A stretch of 64,000 bases of DNA from Bremerella sp. P1 (GCF_028748185.1 NZ_CP118164.1:2046001-2110000), one strand, 5' to 3'; shown: positions 1 through 9,454, counted from the first letter of the stretch. Translations and numbers: made by a program. The notes: generated by a model from the sequence alone, not told the origin.

Positions 1-1
1 C

Positions 2-1168
2 GCGGCCCTCGATTACGACGGGGATGGACTGCTCGACCTGTTGACCTGCGAGCAGTACTACTCGTCGGACGTCGAACGCGGCCCGGTTCTCTATCGCAAC
101 CTGGGCGATATGCGGTTCGAAGACGTCTCGAAGCAAGCCGGCCTGCCGGTTGGACTCGGCGGACTGGGCGTGGCCGTAGCCGATTTGAACGGCGACACCA
201 TTCCCGATATTTTCCTGACGCACGGCCAAGGCGAACATCGCTTGCTGTTGGGATCGAAAGAAGGGGTCTTTCGCGAAGCACCCGGTGCTCGGGAAGTCTT
301 TCGCTGGACGCTGGACAATCCGGAAGATGCCCCGGCGGGCGTGGCGATCGGCGACATTAACCGCGACCAACTGCCTGATATCGTCATCGGTCATCACTTC
401 AGCTCGCCATGGAAGTCACCGGCACCGGTTCGTCTGTACCTGAACCAAGGGGTCACCGACGGCGTGCCTAGGTTCGAGGAGATCACCGCCGCCGCAGGCC
501 TCGAGCCACTGCAGATGAAAGCCCCGCACGTCGAGATCCAAGACTTCGACAACGATGGCTGGCCGGACATCTACGTTAGTATCGTCAAATTCAAAGGGGA
601 CCAGCCCTGCCCCATCATCTATCGAAACCTGGGCCAGCAGGATGGCGTTCCCAAGTTTGAAGTGACCGGCTGGGACGTGAATGACTTCCCTACGAAGGAA
701 GACCTGGCCGTCAAACGAACCGGAGCGTTCTTCGACAAGCTGATCGCTGATCATCAGATCATCTACATGGCCCCCGGCCCGACCAGCGACTTCGACCGCG
801 ACGGCAAGCTCGATATGTTTCTGCCCAACTGGTGGATCGAGTCGCCATCGCTACTGCTGAAGAACGAAACGCCCGGCGGCAACTGGCTGCAGGTCACGGT
901 GCAAGGAAGCGACCCAATCAATCGCATGGGCATCGGCACGCGTGTGAACGTTTACCCTGCCGGCAAGCTGGGACAGAACGAACACCTGATCGGCTCGCGC
1001 GAGATCGCCATCGGCTACGGCTACTGCTCCGGCCAGGAAGCGGTCGTACACTTTGGGCTCGGTGATATCGAGAAAGTTGATCTGGAGTTCATCCATCCAC
1101 ACGATAGCGGACGAACCACTGGCACCGAACTGACGGTAAATCGACGAGTTGACATGAAGATGCCGTAA
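2..1168 (+). CDS. FG-GAP/VCBS repeat protein with UnbV/ASPIC C-terminus (5' truncated by window)
   Basis: The open frame runs in from the left edge; codons from base 2 already read as a DYDGDG calcium loop, so the start lies outside the window. Several FG-GAP-type loops follow (DLNGDT, DINRDQ, DFDNDG, DFDRDG), each ending in a PDI/LDM-like strand, as in beta-propeller proteins of the integrin-alpha/CRTAC1 type. The last ~100 residues (NRMGIGTRV onward) resemble the UnbV/ASPIC domain. Such proteins are usually exported and are abundant in planctomycetes, but their substrates are unknown. The product is probably extracytoplasmic; no signal peptide can be seen because the N-terminus is missing. 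Fold confidence is high, role unknown. Confidence 0.85.
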   Translation, partial: AALDYDGDGLLDLLTCEQYYSSDVERGPVLYRNLGDMRFEDVSKQAGLPVGLGGLGVAVADLNGDTIPDIFLTHGQGEHRLLLGSKEGVFREAPGAREVFRWTLDNPEDAPAGVAIGDINRDQLPDIVIGHHFSSPWKSPAPVRLYLNQGVTDGVPRFEEITAAAGLEPLQMKAPHVEIQDFDNDGWPDIYVSIVKFKGDQPCPIIYRNLGQQDGVPKFEVTGWDVNDFPTKEDLAVKRTGAFFDKLIADHQIIYMAPGPTSDFDRDGKLDMFLPNWWIESPSLLLKNETPGGNWLQVTVQGSDPINRMGIGTRVNVYPAGKLGQNEHLIGSREIAIGYGYCSGQEAVVHFGLGDIEKVDLEFIHPHDSGRTTGTELTVNRRVDMKMP

Positions 1169-1395
1169 GCACGTGCATCAGCAGCGAGAAGTACCAAGCT
1201 GTTTCAAGCTAGAGGCCAGAAAGATCGCCCTTGAGAATCAATCCCACCACCCACGGATTGGGATGCACCGCTTCACGCAAGTCTCGCAATCCCAGAGTCA
1301 ATCGCGTTTCATAATTTCCCTGACGATTTTGCCGATGTCAGCAAGCTCGCTCGATAGGCTGGGCGCGGTTGGTCCTATTGATCATCGAATTCGGT

Positions 1396-4194
1396 TCAGG
1401 AAGGTGGTCCGCTCTTCAATTCGGGGAGCACGGCATCCAATTGCTGCGTAAGCGACGTAAGCGTCTCGTCGGCACTGTCTAAGTCTCCCGAGCCACCAAT
1501 CTGCTCGAGCTTATGCGCGACTTCGGCGGCATCGTTAGCCCCCACGGACAGCAAGTTACCTTTGAGCGTATGAGCGGCTCGTCGCAGCGATTCGCTATTG
1601 CCCTCGCTAATAGCAGTGCGAATTCGGGGCATCAGCATATCGAGCTCTTCCAGAAACGCATCGATCACGACTCCGACCAACTCTCGATCACCATCCGCTG
1701 CATCCAGTACCGATTTCCAGTTGATCAGGCTGTTGGTACTTACCGGCTGACTTGGAGCTTCGCTACTGGTGCCAAAGATTTGAAATAGCTTTTGCTTGAT
1801 TTCACGAAAGCGGACCGGCTTGGAAAGATAGTCGTCCATCCCAGCACTTAAACATCGCTCTCGGTCGCCAACCATCGCGTGGGCAGTCATGGCGATAATC
1901 GGAATGTGCCGGCCGGTACCTTCTTCCTGGTGGCGGATCTCTGCCGTTGCTTGCATCCCATCCAATTCAGGCATTTCCACATCCATCAACACAACGTCGA
2001 ATTCACCCGACTTCCAAGTCTCGATCGCCTTCGCCCCATTCGACGCGATCGTAATCTGGCAGCCAAGCTTATTCAAAACGCCCGTTGCGAGTCTTTGATT
2101 AACGATGTTATCTTCCGCGAGAAGTACACGCAGCCCCTTCAGTTCCGACAGCACCTTTTCTTGATCAGGACTGGGAGAATCGATGGATGTTTTGACGCCC
2201 AACACCGTGACGATGGTCTCAAACAGTTCCGACTGCTTGATCGGCTTGATCAGATGCGCAGCAACCCCCAGTGCCGTTCGGCGTTCCGCATCGCCTAGCT
2301 TGGCCGCCGAGGTGAGCATAATCAGCGGCGTTTGGGCAACGGCTTGTTCGTCGCGAACCCACTTTGCCAGGTCAAATCCATCCGCCTCGGGCATATTGAC
2401 GTCGGTGAGGACGATCGAGATCGGATCGCCCCGATGCTCGGCGGATCGCAAGCATTGCATCGCGTCATGGGCATTGGATGCCAACGTTGGCTTCAGACCC
2501 CAACTGGACAACATGTCGCAGAGGATACGGCGATTGGTGGCATTGTCATCCACGACGAGTACGGAAGTGTCCGTCAGCGACAACGAGTGGTCTTTTCCAT
2601 CGCTGGGAGCAATATCTGATATGCCAAATTGAGCGGTGAAGGAAAAGGTACTCCCACGTCCAACCTCACTCTCCATGCGAACTTTGCCCCCCATCAGTTC
2701 GACGAGTTTGGAAGAAATGGCAAGTCCCAGGCCTGTGCCTCCAAATCTGCGTGTCGTCGATCGATCTGCCTGCTGAAAGGCTTCGAAGATCAAGGCTTGA
2801 TTCTCTTCCGGGATTCCGACGCCCGTGTCCCGTATGGAAAACAGTAATGTACATTGCGACGTCGCATGCTCGACGCATCGCACGTTCAGGACGACCTCTC
2901 CCTGCTCGGTGAATTTGATGGCATTTCCGATCAGGTTCACAACCACCTGGCGAAGTCGACCCAAATCCCCCTCTAAGACGAAAGGAACGTCCGCGTCGAT
3001 CGAATAGGCGAGTTCCAATCCTTTGCAATGGGCGCGCAGGCCGAGCGGCTTCAACGTGTCCCCCAACGCATCGCGAAGATCGAAGGGATGGCAGTCGAGT
3101 TCCAGCCGGCCGGCTTCGATCTTGGAAAAGTCGAGGATGTCGTTGAGGATCGAAAGCAGCGATTCGCCAGACTCTTGCACCATCCGCAAGTATTCGCGTT
3201 GGGTCGATGTCAGGCTCGTATCGAGCAGGAGTTCCGTCATCCCAATAATGCCATTCATGGGCGTGCGAATCTCGTGACTCATATTCGCGAGGAATTCGCT
3301 TTTGGCTCGGCTCGCCACATCGGCGGCATCACGAGCTTCACGCAGTTCCTCCTGAGCAAGTTTCAGCTGTGTTATGTCGCGCGAGATTCCGAACGTCCCA
3401 ACGACTTTGCCGTTGGTATCACAAAGCGGAAGCTTGGTGGTCGATGACCAGGTTACCTTTCCGTCCTGCCAATGAAGTTGTTCCTCTTGGCCGATCAGAG
3501 GTTCCCCTGAGTCCATCACCTTCTGTTCGTCGCGATCTGCCTTATTGGCATGTTCTTCCGAGAAGAACTCATGATCTGTTTTGCCAACGGCCTCGCTGGG
3601 GTCCGACAGTCCAGATTTCGCTGCTTTCGCACGACTGACACGAAGAAACCGGCCTTCTCGGTCTTTGAAATAGATCGAGTCTGGCACGTTGTCCATCAAC
3701 GTCTGCAGCAAATAGCGTTCGTGGGCGAGTGCTTGTTGGGCCTGATGGCTTTCCGTAACATCCCAAAACAAGACCTGGACCCCGACAATACAACCGTCGA
3801 CATCACGAACAGGACTCTTGAGACGTTCGATCCAGCGCGACGTGCCATCGGGCACGCGATGCTCCTCGACGCTGTGCAGCACCTCGCCCGTTCTCAGCAC
3901 CTGCTGATCATCCGCGGTAAACTTGCGCGCAACCTCTGGGGGAAGCAGTTCGGCGTCTGACTTGCCGATGATTTCGTCGAGTTTCAGATCATGAAACTTG
4001 AGGTAGTTCTGATTGGCGAAAACGCGATGCCCACTGGCATCTTTAATCAATAGATTCAGGGGCAGGCTATCGACCAGAGATTGAAATGCGATCTGGGCCT
4101 GCCGCAACGCTTCCGGCATCTCACCGGAAGGCCGCTCGTCCAACCAGGAAATTGGCGAAGGTAGTTTAGAAAACTCGAATTGGGAGTGCATCAC
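1396..4194 (-). CDS. Hybrid sensor histidine kinase (PAS-PAS-HisKA-HATPase-REC-REC-Hpt)
   Basis: A 932-residue cytoplasmic-looking kinase without obvious membrane segments. Order: PAS (~32-150), PAS (~160-278), short coiled linker, HisKA with phospho-acceptor H307 in SHEIRTP, HATPase_c (N424 box, DTGVG near 456, GTGLG near 487), receiver 1 (D598 in LTDVNMP), receiver 2 (D738 in LMDVEMP) and a C-terminal Hpt domain (H875 in AHTLKG). This is a full internal phosphorelay of the BarA/ArcB type that would pass phosphate to an external receiver. No response regulator lies beside it, so the partner is unknown. The start is the first of two adjacent ATG codons. The ~200 bp downstream hold no convincing gene. 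Confidence 0.93.
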   Translation of the reverse strand: MMHSQFEFSKLPSPISWLDERPSGEMPEALRQAQIAFQSLVDSLPLNLLIKDASGHRVFANQNYLKFHDLKLDEIIGKSDAELLPPEVARKFTADDQQVLRTGEVLHSVEEHRVPDGTSRWIERLKSPVRDVDGCIVGVQVLFWDVTESHQAQQALAHERYLLQTLMDNVPDSIYFKDREGRFLRVSRAKAAKSGLSDPSEAVGKTDHEFFSEEHANKADRDEQKVMDSGEPLIGQEEQLHWQDGKVTWSSTTKLPLCDTNGKVVGTFGISRDITQLKLAQEELREARDAADVASRAKSEFLANMSHEIRTPMNGIIGMTELLLDTSLTSTQREYLRMVQESGESLLSILNDILDFSKIEAGRLELDCHPFDLRDALGDTLKPLGLRAHCKGLELAYSIDADVPFVLEGDLGRLRQVVVNLIGNAIKFTEQGEVVLNVRCVEHATSQCTLLFSIRDTGVGIPEENQALIFEAFQQADRSTTRRFGGTGLGLAISSKLVELMGGKVRMESEVGRGSTFSFTAQFGISDIAPSDGKDHSLSLTDTSVLVVDDNATNRRILCDMLSSWGLKPTLASNAHDAMQCLRSAEHRGDPISIVLTDVNMPEADGFDLAKWVRDEQAVAQTPLIMLTSAAKLGDAERRTALGVAAHLIKPIKQSELFETIVTVLGVKTSIDSPSPDQEKVLSELKGLRVLLAEDNIVNQRLATGVLNKLGCQITIASNGAKAIETWKSGEFDVVLMDVEMPELDGMQATAEIRHQEEGTGRHIPIIAMTAHAMVGDRERCLSAGMDDYLSKPVRFREIKQKLFQIFGTSSEAPSQPVSTNSLINWKSVLDAADGDRELVGVVIDAFLEELDMLMPRIRTAISEGNSESLRRAAHTLKGNLLSVGANDAAEVAHKLEQIGGSGDLDSADETLTSLTQQLDAVLPELKSGPPS

Positions 4195-4619
4195 TTACAC
4201 TCCTCTCACTTGGAAAAAGGCCCCAGAAAAGTCGACGAGTGCCCTCTTAAAGCTTATATCGGATCGATTTGATGGACAACAAAAATGCCTCCTAAGTTTG
4301 GCAACAAAGGAAAGTTACCCCATGCTGGCCAGCCTCCAACGATCAGCCTGTAATCGGCCCCTCTCGTCGTCTCGACCCACGAGCAACAATCGAGCGACCC
4401 TTGCCGATTCGGCCCGGCCAGATCGACGTCGGGTTGTCTCAAGAGGCCGGAACTCATCTACGTCGAATTGAGCCTGGACATCAACTGGAAGCTCTTGAGG
4501 CAAAAACCTCAAGTACTCGTTCGATAAATCAGGCATCACAAATTGCTTGCCGGCCTTGGAACCGTTACAAAGTTTCGCTTGTCTCACACCCTTGATTGCC
4601 CTCTGCGTAGGATTTCGCG
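4195..4619. other. Intergenic region without a recognisable gene
   Basis: This 425-bp stretch separates the divergent hybrid kinase and lipoprotein genes, so it should hold both promoters. Short open frames on both strands show no family resemblance or good ribosome site. I see no tRNA, terminator or clear repeat. Confidence 0.5.
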
Positions 4620-5285
4620 ATGTCGTATCGTCTGCTGCTGTTGCTTTTGGTGATGTCGCCACTGATCGGTTGTGGTCCGAGCGACCCTTATCCGATCCCT
4701 GCCAAGCTGCCGACCGAGCCCCTGGTGGAGAAGAAAGATGGGCAAGAATACGAGTTTCCACCGACCGTCGATTTCGATGGCGCAACGTGGATTCGCGTCA
4801 AGGAAGACCCCACCGACAATGTGCCAGCCAAGGCCTATGTCTACGCGTCCAACGACCGTGACGACTATCTGTTCTACATGCTCTACAAACCGAACGAGCT
4901 CAAGTCCCATGGCTTTCCAATCGAGAAGCAGCTGATGCTGGCAAAGTTGGATCCGAAGACCAAGAAGTTATTTCTCGACGGGCCAACCGAGCTTTCCCTG
5001 GGCGGCGGAATGCTGCTCAAAGCGCAGTTCGCCAACCAACAGAAGGTCGGCCAGGAAGAGCTATACTATGCGGACGGTAATCTGCTCTTCCGTGGTCACA
5101 CGATCAAAGACCGTCTGCACGGTGAATGCACGTACTTCTATAAAGACGGCAAGCCGCTGATCCAAGGCAAGTTCTCCGGCGGCCACCTGCTGAAAGCATC
5201 CGGCTTCGACCCCGACGGCACCGAGACGGAGTTTGCCAACAAAACCGATTTGATGCAGTTTCTGGCCGAGCGATTGAATAAGTAA
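4620..5285 (+). CDS. Lipoprotein with MORN-like C-terminal repeat
   Basis: A 221-residue product with a short hydrophobic leader and a lipobox (L-I-G-C, Cys18), so it should be lipidated and exported. The C-terminal half contains strand patterns such as LFRGHTIKDRLHGE and PLIQGKFSGG, reminiscent of MORN/toxin-antitoxin-type MORN variants that describe an edited output string. The middle (FYMLYKPNE region) is not recognised. It is convergent with the next secreted protein on the minus strand and not in an obvious operon. Function unknown; lipoprotein status is well supported. Confidence 0.8.
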   Translation: MSYRLLLLLLVMSPLIGCGPSDPYPIPAKLPTEPLVEKKDGQEYEFPPTVDFDGATWIRVKEDPTDNVPAKAYVYASNDRDDYLFYMLYKPNELKSHGFPIEKQLMLAKLDPKTKKLFLDGPTELSLGGGMLLKAQFANQQKVGQEELYYADGNLLFRGHTIKDRLHGECTYFYKDGKPLIQGKFSGGHLLKASGFDPDGTETEFANKTDLMQFLAERLNK

Positions 5286-5329
5286 CGCATCGGGGATCAC
5301 TGGGGCCGCTGGCCGCCAGGACGCGCCAG

Positions 5330-6064
5330 CTATTTCGCCTTCCAGATCTTCACATCGTCCACCCAGGCTTCTTTGGGAACGGCCAAAGAGATGTGGCGTT
5401 TCGTGGGATGGGCAATGCCTTCGGACTTGAACTGGCCAACCTGCTTACCATCGATCGAGACCGTCAGCGTGTCTCCTTGGACTTGCATCAGCAGCGTGTA
5501 CCACTTATCAGGCGTCAGGTTGAGAGGAGCCTTGAATCTCTTCGAGTCCAACAACTTCTTCAACTCGGGCGACTTATCACCCGCCGCAATTCGCTCGCGG
5601 TTTTTCAAATTCATCTGGCCCGTTTTGGAATCTTGGAGGATCAGACTCGTCGGCGTGACTTTGACAATGAAAAGATGGCCTGCGTGGACCGTCTTCAACT
5701 GCTTGTCGGCGAAGTCGATTCCGAGCTGGTCACCTTTGCGCAAATGGAATCGTAGCTCGACGGCTCCATCCTCGAAATCAACCGGATGGAAAACGGCCAC
5801 GCCATGGTCGGCGGTTGGATACCGGGTAATGTGAATGGCCCCGTCCACCAGGTCGACCTGCTGGTTGCCATCGGCCCGCCAGGGACTGTTGGTTGTCCAA
5901 CCTTCGCCCACTTCTTCCTTTCCAGGAACCGATTCGTCTCGCTCGAACTGATCCGAGAACTGCAACTCGCCAAGGGAAGACGGATCCTTCTCATTCGCGA
6001 AAGCCGTGGCGAACGAAAACGTGGTGATCCAAAACAACGAGAGGCAAACGAGCGTGCGTAGCAT
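5330..6064 (-). CDS. Secreted LamG/DUF1080-like carbohydrate-associated protein
   Basis: A 244-residue protein with a cleavable-looking signal peptide (residues 1-23, ending A-F-A-N). The mature part follows the concanavalin-like pattern of planctomycete 3-keto-disaccharide hydrolase/DUF1080 relatives: an early F-S-D-Q-F-E-R-D segment, W-x-x-x-W pairs, then KWYTLLMQVQGD and VSIDGKQVG strands near 180-215 and a final WVDDVKIWKAK strand. That ending (D-V-K-I-W) is typical of this jelly-roll group. Family placement comes from pattern alone. Probably periplasmic and monocistronic; substrate not inferable. Confidence 0.72.
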   Translation of the reverse strand: MLRTLVCLSLFWITTFSFATAFANEKDPSSLGELQFSDQFERDESVPGKEEVGEGWTTNSPWRADGNQQVDLVDGAIHITRYPTADHGVAVFHPVDFEDGAVELRFHLRKGDQLGIDFADKQLKTVHAGHLFIVKVTPTSLILQDSKTGQMNLKNRERIAAGDKSPELKKLLDSKRFKAPLNLTPDKWYTLLMQVQGDTLTVSIDGKQVGQFKSEGIAHPTKRHISLAVPKEAWVDDVKIWKAK

Positions 6065-6232
6065 GGTGGGTTACTCTTGATGGGGACAGGTGCAGATAGC
6101 GTATGGAACCGTCCTAGATTCGCATGTTTTAGCGCGCGGCAAAAGCAATAAATCCTCTTTCATTGCCGGAGAAAGCTCTTTTCTTGCCGCGCTAAGGTTA
6201 TTCGCTACACGGTCGCGTTTTGCCCCTGTCGT

Positions 6233-6856
6233 TTAATGCGGCGCATCGGGTGGGCTGGACGTGCCACCGGATTGCCGTTGGCAGGCATGCCAAATCGTGG
6301 GGATATCCACTTGTTGCTCAGCAATGACAAGCGAAATCGCGATCGCTTCGAGGTTCGCCAGCACAACGCAAAGCATCGCGGCCCGAAAAGGCCAACGACT
6401 CCAATCGGCCACGAGCGACACAATGCCGATCCCCACAATCAGCCACGCTCCCTTGGCCAGCCAGGTGTGGTAACTGGGAAGCGTGCGGAACTTGATCAGT
6501 GCGACGAGCCAGCTAATCGCGTAGCTGACAATCGCCGCGGCAATCCACCACGCCTCGCGGACCGTCACGTCAGGAAACATCAGCCCGATGGCAATCAACA
6601 GAGACGTGTAGAACGCTGCGTCGGCAACCGTATCCAGGCGAGCCCCCAGTGCCGAATGCTGATGAAGCGTACGGGCCAGCACGCCATCGAGCCACTCCGT
6701 AAAAACCAGAAACGCAACCAAGATGGCCACCGCCATCGATTGCTGCTGATAGGCCAGAACGATCATCACAGGCGAACCGATAATTCGGAGACTCGTGACC
6801 ACGTTCGGCGCCGTCAGCCAACGGTTCTGCTGTGGTTCGATTGGGCTACTATCCAA
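6233..6856 (-). CDS. CDP-alcohol phosphatidyltransferase family membrane protein
   Basis: The catalytic signature D-G-x2-A-R-x8-G-x3-D-x3-D is complete (DGVLAR, then GARLDTVAD), so the enzyme should transfer a phosphatidyl group from CDP-diacylglycerol to an alcohol in the cytoplasmic membrane. Several hydrophobic helices surround it, as in PgsA/Pss proteins; the alcohol cannot be read from the sequence. The frame is open further upstream, but I place the start at a TTG at 6856: an AGGAGG lies at 6864-6869 with a 7-nt spacer, and the resulting 207 residues fit the family. The longer form would overlap the upstream gene and lacks a ribosome site. Confidence 0.85.
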   Translation of the reverse strand: MDSSPIEPQQNRWLTAPNVVTSLRIIGSPVMIVLAYQQQSMAVAILVAFLVFTEWLDGVLARTLHQHSALGARLDTVADAAFYTSLLIAIGLMFPDVTVREAWWIAAAIVSYAISWLVALIKFRTLPSYHTWLAKGAWLIVGIGIVSLVADWSRWPFRAAMLCVVLANLEAIAISLVIAEQQVDIPTIWHACQRQSGGTSSPPDAPH

Positions 6857-6863
6857 GGCACTT

Positions 6864-6869
6864 CCTCCT
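6864..6869 (-). promoter_or_regulatory. Consensus ribosome binding site deciding a TTG start
   Basis: AGGAGG on the minus strand, 7 nt before the TTG at 6856. It decides the start of the CDP-alcohol phosphatidyltransferase, which otherwise appears 42 codons longer. Confidence 0.75.
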
Positions 6870-6926
6870 AGCCCACTATAACCGGCTTTCAGAAAACTGC
6901 TGCGCACGCGTATTGTCGAGTCGTGC

Positions 6927-7850
6927 TCAACGCAACAAACCCAAATGGGTAACGATGCGGCAATCGGGAATCGCCTCAGCAAATTCTCTTAGCCCTTCTT
7001 CCGTTACATTTGTGTTCTGTACAGACAGGAATTCCAGATTCTTGAGACGGGTCAGGTGCCTTATTCCAACGTCCGTGATGCCTTGAGAAGCATTCTTGGC
7101 ACCCGTGGGAGTTTGCTCGTAGCCGAGAAACAATTCTTTCAAATGATCAAGTTCACCAACGCGTTTTAAGCCTCTATCTGAAACCGCGGTGAAGCGCAGA
7201 TCAAGCTTTTCCACACTTGGCACATCCAATAACAATGTGACAAGTTCTGTAATTGTTGCATCATCCAACGGACGTTCTGCAGCTTGCACCCAATGGATTT
7301 CTTTTCTGCCAGGATCGCCAATCCACCTACCCAGCATGCTCGGCTTACGAGCTGTTCGCGTAAGTACTAAAAAGTCCAACTTGCCAATTGCAACATTTTG
7401 CTCCTCAACTCGCGCGTTAGCTCGCCGGTTTTGGTCTGCCTGACGCATCGCTAAGGCGAGCCACCCACAACAAAACCCTAACACCAGCACGATGAACATT
7501 AGCGCAAAGAGGCTATAGCTAATCGACCAGCGACGTGAGCTTTGCGCTGTCAAACAAGATTCGGTACCTTCATCCACCACATCGAGGCCCGCCCAGCTGA
7601 TTGGAGAGGTGACAAACGATACATCAAGAGCAAGGTAAGTCAGTATCCCAACATGACAGATGGAAAGCAACTTTTCGGCGATGAGCAAGAGTGCCCCGAA
7701 TATAACTTCCTGATGGAATAGGTTTACACCCATCAGCAGTACGAGCAGCAGATTTCCGCAATTGGGAACCTGCCAGCCCCACCGGCTTTCGAGCGTGAGC
7801 AGGAAGAAGCCAAAAAGCTTGCACCGACAGATGACTCCGAATGTCATCAA
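6927..7850 (-). CDS. Membrane-anchored leucine-rich-repeat protein
   Basis: The C-terminal ~120 residues hold LRR-type repeats (VEKLDLRFTAVSDRGL, LKELFLGY, LEFLSVQNTNVTEEGL) of the class common in planctomycetes. A strong transmembrane helix (about 111-134) is preceded by S-R-R-W, the usual layout for these proteins (basic patch, helix, then a short coiled segment). Two weaker hydrophobic stretches lie further upstream (about 29-75). No clear ribosome site marks the first Met, and a shorter protein starting near residue 90 is possible. Base composition is more AT-rich than neighbours. Role unknown; LRRs suggest protein binding. Confidence 0.68.
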   Translation of the reverse strand: MMTFGVICRCKLFGFFLLTLESRWGWQVPNCGNLLLVLLMGVNLFHQEVIFGALLLIAEKLLSICHVGILTYLALDVSFVTSPISWAGLDVVDEGTESCLTAQSSRRWSISYSLFALMFIVLVLGFCCGWLALAMRQADQNRRANARVEEQNVAIGKLDFLVLTRTARKPSMLGRWIGDPGRKEIHWVQAAERPLDDATITELVTLLLDVPSVEKLDLRFTAVSDRGLKRVGELDHLKELFLGYEQTPTGAKNASQGITDVGIRHLTRLKNLEFLSVQNTNVTEEGLREFAEAIPDCRIVTHLGLLR

Positions 7851-7936
7851 ATGGCCCTTGATGTCGCCAAGGCCGCACCGACGAAGGAAACGCTAGAAAG
7901 CGACGAAACCCCGGAATTATCAGGCAAGAACGAAGA

Positions 7937-7959
7937 AAGCCGGCCCAAAAGGCCGGCTT
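7937..7959 (-). terminator. Stem-loop beyond the 3' tRNA-Lys fragment (probable original tRNA terminator)
   Basis: A perfect 9-bp stem (AAGCCGGCC/GGCCGGCTT, 5-nt loop) immediately downstream, on the minus strand, of the stranded tRNA-Lys 3' fragment. The position suggests it ended the tRNA transcript before the element inserted. The T tail is short. Confidence 0.6.
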
Positions 7960-7962
7960 CTG

Positions 7963-8007
7963 AGTGCTCCCTGTAGGAATCGAACCTACAACCTACTGAT
8001 TAAGAGT
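7963..8007 (-). repeat. attachment site copy: 3' fragment of tRNA-Lys
   Basis: Matches nucleotides 31-73 of the intact tRNA-Lys at 13342-13414 plus a few flanking bases. It lacks the 5' half, D arm and 5' acceptor strand, so it is not a working tRNA. The two differences from the intact copy are at T-stem positions 51 and 63 and preserve pairing (A-T here, T-A there). The uninterrupted 20-bp match (7988-8007 with 13365-13384, anticodon loop to variable region) is the likely crossover core. Confidence 0.9.
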
Positions 8008-8484
8008 TGGCTCCAGGACAGTATTTCCGAAAAAGATGGGTGATTTTCCCGAGCGAAAACGCCTGTCGATCTCTTTCCCGCTGATCATCCGGTGACAGTT
8101 TTAGGTGACACCGCCGTAGCCGCACAAACGGCAGCGAAGGAAAAAATTACCACGACTGTTTAAGGATTCAGAATCAGATGGTCGATCAGTACTCCCATCT
8201 AGGCTATTCGTCCCTTCTGGGGCGGGAGCCAGGGAACCATCAAATAATAGCAAATGACGTTAGATTCGCCCTCGAAAGGTCCCGAGTAAGGACAACGAGT
8301 CAAAAGGGTGAAACTAGCGTCGAATTAAACGACAAGATGGCCCTGGCTTTTTACCGGTAGTCCAAGAACGTTGTTGAATTTCATGACGTTCTGACCGGTA
8401 ACTCTTGCTAGCCAAAATCAATGCAGCCTACGCTCGCGTTGCCGTTCTGAACGTCGGTCCCTCAACTCACTTAGAGGTTCCGTG
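8008..8484. other. Left end of the element, no convincing gene
   Basis: About 480 bp between the att fragment and the first likely gene. It holds two GTGACA repeats near the end. A 60-codon open frame at 8178-8360 (+) has no recognisable feature and only a poor ribosome site. Promoters for the accessory genes should lie here, but I cannot pick them out. Confidence 0.5.
8092..8110 (+). repeat. Left-end GTGACA direct repeats (possible integrase arm sites)
   Basis: GTGACA occurs at 8092-8097 and 8105-8110, 13 bp apart, about 85 bp inside the left attachment core. The same hexamer in the same orientation recurs inside the right end, a layout like arm-type integrase binding sites. Confidence 0.4.
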
Positions 8485-8760
8485 ATGCCCTACGATCTCG
8501 ACATGAAAAAGCGGTCGTTCTACGCGCCTGATGATCTTTGGAAGAAGTTTCGGACAGCGTGCGACAGCAAGAAATGCCAGGTCAACGCAACTCTCTTGGA
8601 ACTCGTCGCAGCCGTCGCGGATGGACGCATCAAGCTGAAAACTCCGAAGCGACCTGGCCTGCGTTTTAAGTGGGATCTTGCCTTAGAAGCCGAGCCCCAT
8701 CGGTTCCGCGAAAAGCAAGAAGAACGCAGGGACACCTACGTCTCAGAATCCAGTTCTTAG
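8485..8760 (+). CDS. Small element-borne protein, possible ribbon-helix-helix type
   Basis: A 91-residue product near the left end of the element. Residues ~8-50 (KKRSFYAPDDLWKKF, then a helical VNATLLELVAAVADG) follow the short strand plus two-helix pattern of CopG/Arc-like ribbon-helix-helix proteins that control plasmid copy number or partition; the charged tail is not recognised. I start at the ATG at 8485, which has AGAGG 7 nt upstream; a GTG lies one codon earlier. The next gene follows after 22 bp in the same direction. The RHH assignment is inference from pattern. Confidence 0.6.
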   Translation: MPYDLDMKKRSFYAPDDLWKKFRTACDSKKCQVNATLLELVAAVADGRIKLKTPKRPGLRFKWDLALEAEPHRFREKQEERRDTYVSESSS

Positions 8761-8782
8761 TTTCGAAAAGGAGTTTCGAATC

Positions 8783-9073
8783 ATGTACCCGGCAATGCAA
8801 AAAGTCCTCGTTACTCGTCCGATTTATGAAACGCTCATCGCGATGCGAGACCACTTTGGGCGCGAACCCGACGAACTCATCGAAGCGTTCACTACCGCAG
8901 CAATTGGCCTCTCGGTAATTCATCCGCAAGAGCCGCCCAACAGAGGCTGGTGTGGTCATCAACTCATTCACGAGGAAGGAAAGGTCTTAGGTACTCGCCG
9001 AATCAGGGTCGCCACGCTCGGTGAGCTTCCTTTCGCTCTCGGCCTTCGCAGTGCAGGGCAGCGAGCCGCCTAG
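8783..9073 (+). CDS. Hypothetical element-borne protein
   Basis: A 96-residue product starting at an ATG with AAGGAG 9 nt upstream. The N-terminal half (LVTRPIYETLIAMRDHFGREPDELIEAF) looks like a short strand followed by helices and could be another small DNA-binding or RHH-like domain, but it is not recognised. The tail is less gene-like. It sits between two other short genes in the same direction, all ahead of the Rep-like gene, so it is probably co-transcribed with them. Confidence 0.5.
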   Translation: MYPAMQKVLVTRPIYETLIAMRDHFGREPDELIEAFTTAAIGLSVIHPQEPPNRGWCGHQLIHEEGKVLGTRRIRVATLGELPFALGLRSAGQRAA

Positions 9074-9103
9074 CCCGTCGCGCTTTGTTGGAGAAGGAGG
9101 GGT

Positions 9104-9137
9104 CCAGGGGAACCTTGAGGCTCTATGGTTCCCCTGG
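9104..9137. repeat. Perfect 11-bp inverted repeat between accessory genes
   Basis: CCAGGGGAACC (9104-9114) pairs with GGTTCCCCTGG (9127-9137) around a 12-nt loop. No T tract follows on either strand, so a terminator is unlikely. Its size and place upstream of a rolling-circle-type rep gene make it a candidate replication origin or regulatory hairpin. Confidence 0.6.
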
Positions 9138-9200
9138 TCGCCCGTATGGAAACGCTACCAATTCAATCAAGCCTGCTTAGGGCGAAAGGAGAAAAGCCTG

Positions 9201-9449
9201 ATGTCTGTCGTAAGCACGATCTCATTTCCACGCGTGCCATCGGTTGCCGAGTTCATGCCTCCACCGCGACACGTGACCCAAATCACACCGGATCTCAGCC
9301 TAGTCTACCGGCCAGGTGAGGCCGTGCTCTTAAAGATGTCCCTTCGATCACTCGGTGTTGACGGTCTGACCGTGAAGGACGCCAAGCACCTGGTCGCAGA
9401 GCTTCAATCGTTCATTTCCAAGGAAACCATCACCAGGCACGCCGCATAA
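9201..9449 (+). CDS. Hypothetical element-borne protein
   Basis: An 82-residue product. The frame is open for 60 codons further upstream, but AAAGGAG at 9185-9191 sits 9 nt before the ATG at 9201, and the upstream part overlaps the preceding gene and a strong hairpin, so I take the shorter form. The C-terminal third (DGLTVKDAKHLVAELQSFI) looks helical; the remainder (LSLVYRPGEAVLLKM) looks like beta strands. Not recognised. It lies 76 bp ahead of the Rep-like gene and may be co-transcribed with it. Confidence 0.5.
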   Translation: MSVVSTISFPRVPSVAEFMPPPRHVTQITPDLSLVYRPGEAVLLKMSLRSLGVDGLTVKDAKHLVAELQSFISKETITRHAA

Positions 9450-9454
9450 AAAAA

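Noticed and set aside
1173-1451. 92-codon plus-strand frame after the FG-GAP gene
   Set aside because: No ribosome site, overlaps the kinase gene, composition not protein-like.
6856-6982. Longer N-terminus for the CDP-alcohol phosphatidyltransferase
   Set aside because: It overlaps the LRR gene and lacks a ribosome site, while a consensus AGGAGG precedes the TTG at 6856.
8178-8360. 60-codon plus-strand frame near the left end of the element
   Set aside because: Poor ribosome site, no recognisable pattern, overlaps non-coding-looking sequence.
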